NCBI GenBank assembly: GCA_029891385.1
Contig: CM057230.1
Coordinates: 31,017,402 to 31,081,401 of the forward strand
Length of the DNA: 64,000 nucleotides
Source of the DNA: Erythroxylum novogranatense
Taxonomy: Eukaryota > Streptophyta > Magnoliopsida > Malpighiales > Erythroxylaceae
Direction of reading: 5' to 3'
Below the pieces are notes generated by a model that ran no database searches, was not told the DNA's origin, and saw only the letters and a list, made by a program, of their open reading frames with translations. The translations under genes and the position numbers were made by a program. This document shows positions 58,924 to 64,000 of the stretch, one piece after another. The stretch's first letter is position 1, and the number at the start of each line of letters is the position of its first letter.

Positions 58924-60571
58924 CTGCAAATTTAACAGTAGAATTCATTTTACTTTCTCAAAGGGTAACAGAAAACAATAAAGACGTATAAGACATAAGC
59001 TTATTATTAAGAAGCTAATCCCATAAACATATATACTTTAAATTATTAATTTTATACAATTATTGATTCTAATTTAATTTCTTCACAAACATTGTTGTAT
59101 CTAGCTACGCCGCCAAGTAAATGTAGAAATCCAGTTTTAATTAATTCGTTTTGTGAGCTGCACAATATTATCACGAAATACCTAGTTTAGAATTGGGTAA
59201 GAAGTATAGATTTAGTCCTAATTTTTTATCAAAACATAAGTTAGGAAAAGTTAAATGAATTTTACTATTTATAAAATATTAAAATCAATTTTGAATAGAT
59301 GAAAATTTGAATAAATTTAATTTTAATTAATTAAATGTCATATCAATATTAATGTAAGAAAATTTATTATTTTTATTAAATATGTTAATAAATAGTGGTA
59401 TAAATTTATCATTTAAATTTTGGAGTTTCAGAACCAAATGAGATATTACACTAAGCTCTCGTTAATTTCCCAACACTCGATCATCAAGCATTAAACGGTA
59501 GTTGGGATCACAAACATACAGAAAACATCAATCCTTAGAATTTCGTAAGAAAATAATAGTAATAAGATTTGAATCATTCTAAAGCTTTATGCCGTACAGC
59601 TAGCTCTAATTTAGATATCTGGACAGGACAGGGGATGAACAAGAACATTCCTGCCAAATTCAGAATTTGAAATTGAAATCTCTTAATTCTATACCTTGGT
59701 ACATACTTTGAATGGAAAGTATACGTCTCTTTCTCTGTTTTGACCGTCCTTGCATAAGGATACAAAAGATCGAGACTAATACAAAAGGGCAATACATTCT
59801 CAGGTTTAGTGGGTGCATGAGATGCTTTACTTTAAGGCTAGTGATCTACATTCTGAGACTTTATGCTATGAAAATGATCATTTAGAATAATTCCATTGTG
59901 GGCCTCAATTGGTATGTAAATATGTGATCAAACTAAGGGCTATGTATACTTAATTCCCAAATAAAAGAAATGAAGATTTTTTTTTTCTTCACGAGATGTT
60001 TTAGGAGGCTTCCAATTATGGGAAGACATCTTTAAGTCATTCATACTTAGACTAATCTCCGCTCGAACCGAGTAGGTCCCTTATAAGAGATAAAACTTTA
60101 GTCCTAAATTTTAAATAGCTGCATACATAAGGACAATTCGAACTCATTACCTCACTTATTTCTTACGAGGCAAAACAAATAATGAATGCTTCATAATCAT
60201 TGACCCATCTGTTCATTACTTTTCACTGTATAACCCAAGAGATGGTGATAATATGCCATGAAAAGGATAATACCAAATTTCACGGATAAGCAAGCACATT
60301 TAGCATGTGGTCATCACCAGTGTTTATTCTGTAGACCCGTAAAAGACCGTCGTCGAATATCAGAACTCGACTATGTTTCGTTCACCAAATCAACATTAAA
60401 CAACTAGGACAAGTTCACAACACATTATAATTTAAAAGAAGAGAAAGTTGTGGTCACATCTCCTCTAAATGTATTTATTCTTTGTTTCAAGTTTTCATTT
60501 CAATAACATATAGCAGAGTATATTCAAAATAAATAAAAGTAAAATATTGTCCCTTTTTTATATGTATAAAT
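58924..60571. other. Upstream of the MATE exons: no further exon found
   Basis: I looked on the minus strand for the large 5' exons of a MATE gene and found none. A minus open frame at 59574-59792 has no MATE-like motif. The stretch is AT-rich; it may be one long intron or flanking DNA. Confidence 0.5.
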
Positions 60572-61118
60572 TGTTGAATATTGACTTAAATGAAAAGTCA
60601 GAAATCTCAGCTACTTTCGGTGATCAAAATTAGAGGCTTTCACCCCCAATGGAGGCTTTCACACTCAATGGCGACTTTCACACTCAATGGAGGCTTTCAC
60701 ACTCAATGGCGGCTTTCACACTCAATGGAGGCTTTCACACCCAATGGAGGCTTTCACACCTAATGGAGGTTTTCACACCTTGGAGGCTTTCACACCCATG
60801 AAGATCTCTATAAAAGGGAAGCAAATGAAGAAGGAGAAGTAGAGAGCATCAGGAGAGCTTAAGGTTTCGGGTGTGAGAAGAGAGTGTTGTTTAGTGAGAG
60901 AGAAAAATCTTTTGTTTCTCTTTTCTGTGAGCTTCGTTTATTTTGGGTCTCTTGAAATTTTGAGTGACAAACACCATTGTATGCTCTCATTGATTATAGT
61001 GAAATACTCAGTCATCTCCAAACTGAACGTAGGCATTGCCGAACCAGTATAAAAATCTTGGTGTTCTTGTGTTGCTGTTTATTTTTTACTCCGAATTTAT
61101 TCACGTTTCCGCACAACA
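60572..61118 (+). repeat. 5' LTR of the Tork-like element
   Basis: TGTTGAATATTG...CGCACAACA. U3 has a 20-bp tandem repeat followed by a TATA box (CTATAAAAGG, 60810-60819), then a leader. The left end is chosen by TG and by typical length, because the 3' LTR is not available to compare. Confidence 0.7.
60632..60802 (+). repeat. 20-bp tandem repeat in LTR U3, next to the TATA box
   Basis: About eight copies of GGAGGCTTTCACACTCAAT, with variants GGCGACTTTCACACTCAAT, GGAGGCTTTCACACCCAAT and a shortened last unit; the TATA box begins about 8 bp after it. Confidence 0.9.
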
Positions 61119-61120
61119 AG

Positions 61121-61132
61121 TGGTATCAGAGC
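61121..61132 (+). promoter_or_regulatory. Primer binding site (initiator tRNA-Met)
   Basis: TGGTATCAGAGC, an exact match to the usual plant copia primer site, 2 bases after the LTR end. Confidence 0.9.
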
Positions 61133-61207
61133 TCTAGGTTTTCAACTGGGGTATTGTAGGAGTGAAACTATATTGGAGCTACAGTACCGGTGAACAGTGA
61201 CGAGTAG

Positions 61208-62245
61208 ATGGCTGGTGATAAAGACGAGTTCGTTAAGATAGAGTCGTTATCGTCATCGTCGACACCCACATCTAGTAGACATCCAATCGCTACTACAAGG
61301 TTAGAGGTTGATAAATTTAATGGCTCTAATAATTTTGGTATGTGGCAGTGTGAAATTATGGATGTATTGTACCAACAAGAGTTGGATATGGTTCTGGACG
61401 ATAAACCAGAAGATATGGATGAGAAGCAGTGGACGCGAATTAATCTCCATGCTTGTGCCTCTATTCGATCATTCCTTGATAAGGAGCTGAAATATCCTTA
61501 TATAAAAGAAACGTCAGCTAAGGAGTTATGGGCCGAAATTGGAGGAAAAGTATATGACCAAGAGCGCAGAAAATCGACTCTTCTTGAAGAAGCGATTTTT
61601 CGATTCGATATCGTCGTGTATTTCTATGCATGAGCACCTAAATGATTATAATAAAATACTTGCTGATTTAGCAAACCTTGATGTGAAAATTCTGACGAGG
61701 ATAAGGCACTATGTTTATTAAATTCATTGCATGATGATTATGATCATTTGACAACTACTTTGTTGTATGGAAAATCTGAGGTGAAACTTGATGAGGTTTC
61801 TGCGGCATTGGTGAATCATGAGTGTCGTAAGAAGGAACTAAAGACTCACAATTTACAAACTGAAGCACTCACTGCAAGGGGACGAACAGAGGAAAGAAAA
61901 CATGGGAAGCGGAGAAAATCTCGTTCAAAGTCACGAGGTAAGTTTCCTGCTAAAGATGAATGTGCTTTTTGTCGTCAAAAAGGTCATTGGAAGAAAGACT
62001 GCCCCAAATTGAAGAACAAAGAGAAGGAGAAAGTGAGTTCTGTAGCAAACGTTGCAAAATCTAGAGATAATGATTTTGAGTTTGCTTTGACTAGTTCATC
62101 TGCTGATGGTCACTCCAAGGAGTGGATTTTTGATTCAGGTTGCACTTATCATATGTGTCCCATTCGGGAATGGTTATCTAGCTTCCAGGAGCTAGATGGT
62201 GGAGTTGTTTTGATGGGAAATAATAATGCAAAACACAAGGATAGG
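61208..62245 (+). pseudogene. Tork-like gag and protease region
   Basis: Starts ATG 61208. RLEVDKFNGSNNFGMWQCEI, ELWAEIGGKVY, then shifted frames MHEHLNDYNKILADLANLD (61626 on) and, after a second shift, LCLLNSLHDDYDHLTTTLLY: the UBN2-type gag of copia elements. The zinc knuckle CAFCRQKGHWKKDCP lies at about 61969-62013, preceded by a basic KRRKSRSKSRGK stretch. WIFDSGCTYHMCP (about 62125-62163) holds the protease DSG. Two frameshifts in gag (near 61600 and 61690). Confidence 0.8.
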
Positions 62246-63490
62246 TAAAATCTGTTTGAAGATGCGATGGTACGGTCGGAGAATTGAGTGATGTTCGGTA
62301 TGTACGGATATGAAGAAAATCTTATCTCAATAGGAGCATTGGAATCCAAGGGTATCAAGATTACCATGAGGGTGGAATTCTCAAAGCGTGTCTTGGGCAC
62401 TTGTGGTGATGAAAGGTACAAGACGAAATAACTTGTATTTTTTGGGGAATACGATTCTTGGTGGAGCAACTATCATCTGAAGCTGGCGATGGAGATACTT
62501 CGAGACACTTACAAGGTTATGGCATATGCGTCTTGGGCATCTTGGTGAAAAAGCATTGCAAGGATTAGTGAAGCAAGGCTTATTGAAAGGCGAAAGACAT
62601 GTAAGTTGGAATTCGTGAACATTGTGTATTGGGTAAGCAAACTAGAGTGAAATTTGTGCGCTATTCACCATACTAAAGGCATTCTAGATTATGTTCATAT
62701 CGATGTTTGAGGACCTTCCAAGAATGCATCTTGGGGAGGTAGCCATTATTTTGTCTCCTTTATTGATGACTTCTCTAGGAGAGTATGGGTGTACACCATG
62801 AAGCATAAAGATGAAGTCTTAAAGATATTCCTGAAGTGGAAAAAGATGGTTGAAATGCAAACCGGTCGAAAGATCAAGACTCTCAGATCAGATAATGGTG
62901 GTGAATATAAGTCAGATCTTTTTTTGGAAGTCTGTCAAGATGAGAGTATTGTGAGGCATTTCACGGTTAGGGAGACACTACAACAGAATGGAGTGGCAGA
63001 GCGCATGAACCGTACTTTACTTGAGAAAGTTCGGTGTATGTTGTCTAATGCTGGTTTAGACAAGGTGTTTTGGGCTGAGGCAATTACTTATGCAAGCCAT
63101 ATTATTAATCGGTTGCCTACTACTGCAAACAATGATAAAACACCTATGGAGGTATGGTCTGGTAAACCTTGTACTGATTACAAGTATTTACACATATTTA
63201 GTTGTCCTGCTTACTATCATGTCAGGGAAAGCAAGTTGGATCCAAGAGCAAAGAGAGCTCTATTTATGGGCTTTAGCACTGGTGTGAAGGGATACCGACT
63301 TTGGTGTCCAGATGAGAAGAAATTTGTTGTAAGCAGGGATGTGACTTTTGATGAGACTGTTATGGTTAATCAAAACAAGCATAAATGGGAAATTGAAGCA
63401 ACCAAGACCATGAGTAGTTCAAAGCAGGTGGAGTTATTAAAACTCCAGTTGATCCAAGAAGGTCGATGTTCTGGAACTAGTCCCACAGAT
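62246..63490 (+). pseudogene. Tork-like pre-integrase and integrase
   Basis: Pre-integrase HMRLGHLGEKALQGLVKQGL (about 62522-62581); integrase start LDYVHIDV, TGA where the family has Trp, GPSKNASWGGSHYFVSFIDD; then the open piece 62789-63493 with KTLRSDNGGEYKSDL (second Asp), QQNGVAERMNRTLLEKVRCM (Glu), VFWAEAITYASHIINRLP and GVKGYRLWCPDEKKFVVSRD. HTVRKTPQQNG of the family is HFTVRETLQQNG here. Confidence 0.85.
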
Positions 63491-63599
63491 TGATTTTGAT
63501 AATGAGGACGAGGTTAATGAAGAGGAGGTACCTACCAAGAACCTCCACAACAACAAGATTCTATTGCAACTAGAAGATCAAGAAGGAAATTGAAAGCTC

Positions 63600-64000
63600 G
63601 CTCGGTTCGATATTGTGGCATATGCACTTCCAGTTATTGAAGATGATATTCCATCCACCTACAAAGAAGTCATCGGAGTTCAGAGAGTGTGGAGTGGAAG
63701 AAATCTATGGATGAGGAGATAAATTCTCTTCATAAAAATAAGACTTGGAAGCTGATTCAATTACCAAAAGGAAAGAAGGAAATTGGTTGTAAATGGGTAT
63801 ATCCTAAGAAGATGGAATCTCTGGGAAAAGAAAATGTAAGATTCAAAGTCAGATTGGTAGCTAAAGGCTATGCTCAGAAGGAAGGCATTGACTACAATGA
63901 GGTATTCTCTCCTGTAGTAAAACATTCTTTTATTCGTATTTTATTAGCTTTGGTTGTGCAGTTTGACCTTGAGTTGGCCCAACTTGATGTCAAGACGGCG
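63600..64000 (+). pseudogene. Tork-like reverse transcriptase, start
   Basis: After a frame break near 63690: SLHKNKTWKLIQLPKGKKEI, GCKWVYPKKMESLG, RFKVRLVAKGYAQKEGIDYN, EVFSPVVKHSFIRILLAL, AQLDVKTA at the window end: the first third of RVT_2, without stops from about 63690. The catalytic YVDD lies outside the window. Confidence 0.8.

Larger units (their letters stand above)
60572..64000 (+). mobile_element. Tnt1/Tork-like Ty1/copia element, 5' part
   Basis: 5' LTR 60572-61118, primer site 61121-61132, then gag, zinc knuckle, protease, integrase and start of RT to the window end. The arrangement and the CAFCRQKGHWKKDCP knuckle suit the Tork/Tnt1 group. Frames are lightly damaged: two frameshifts in gag, TGA at 62707-62709 in place of a Trp, shifts before and after the integrase open piece. 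The 3' LTR and target duplication lie past 64000. It is the least decayed element in the window. Confidence 0.8.

Noticed and set aside
59574..59792. 72-codon minus frame as an upstream MATE exon
   Set aside because: No MATE motif, no fitting splice phase, and the sequence does not match the expected exon before the CMN junction.

Overview
The window is a piece of a plant (eudicot-type) nuclear genome. It is AT-rich, has spliceosomal introns, and is dominated by plant transposable elements in several layers of insertion. Only two non-transposon genes are visible: a single-exon TAF8-like histone-fold gene (3527-4417, +) and the last five exons of a MATE/DETOXIFICATION transporter (57641-58923, -). 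The species cannot be named from the sequence. I saw no rRNA, tRNA, organellar insert, CRISPR array or bacterial gene.

Layout. 1-870: 3' end of a dead LINE with zf-RVT and RNase H remains. 3060-4560: TAF8-like gene and flanks. 5543-6900: PIF/Harbinger-like non-autonomous element with TTA target duplication, holding a TAA microsatellite. 7495-35194: a hAT transposon on the minus strand with terminal inverted repeats and an 8-bp target duplication, swollen from roughly 6.3 kb to 27.7 kb by insertions. These are a 4.4-kb solo LTR (9153-13558, TSD AACAA) and a Ty1/copia element (14294-31254, TSD GACCT). The copia element was itself entered by a chromodomain-type Ty3/gypsy element (16697-28392) and, in one LTR, by a 378-bp hAT MITE (30662-31039). 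The gypsy gag was then entered by another solo LTR (19749-22613). The deepest chain has four levels: hAT, copia, gypsy, solo LTR.

35347-35449: Au/TS-like SINE tail. 35540-37620: a second, much older hAT relic, colinear with the first but without its LTR insertions. 38270-44720: minus-strand Ty1/copia relic of Sirevirus type with a palindromic U3. 45060-45689: LINE endonuclease scrap. 45690-47900: truncated LTR. 47940-55400: plus-strand Ty1/copia relic interrupted by a 4.6-kb solo LTR (49030-53656, TSD CCAAT) of the same family as the one at 9153. 55815-56590: non-chromodomain Ty3/gypsy RT/RNase H scrap. 57641-58923: MATE gene 3' exons. 60572-64000: 5' LTR, gag, protease, integrase and start of RT of a young Tnt1/Tork-like copia element that runs off the window.

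Almost every transposon frame carries stops and frameshifts; the Tork-like element is the least damaged, though it too is broken. The strongest unexplained signals are GC-rich near-palindromic cassettes at one place in several LTR families, which differ sharply between LTRs that should be identical; a nearly loop-free inverted repeat of about 95-bp arms over the hAT transposase start codon; a 1.5-kb minisatellite in the hAT leader; and a 20-bp tandem repeat directly upstream of the TATA box of the Tork-like LTR.
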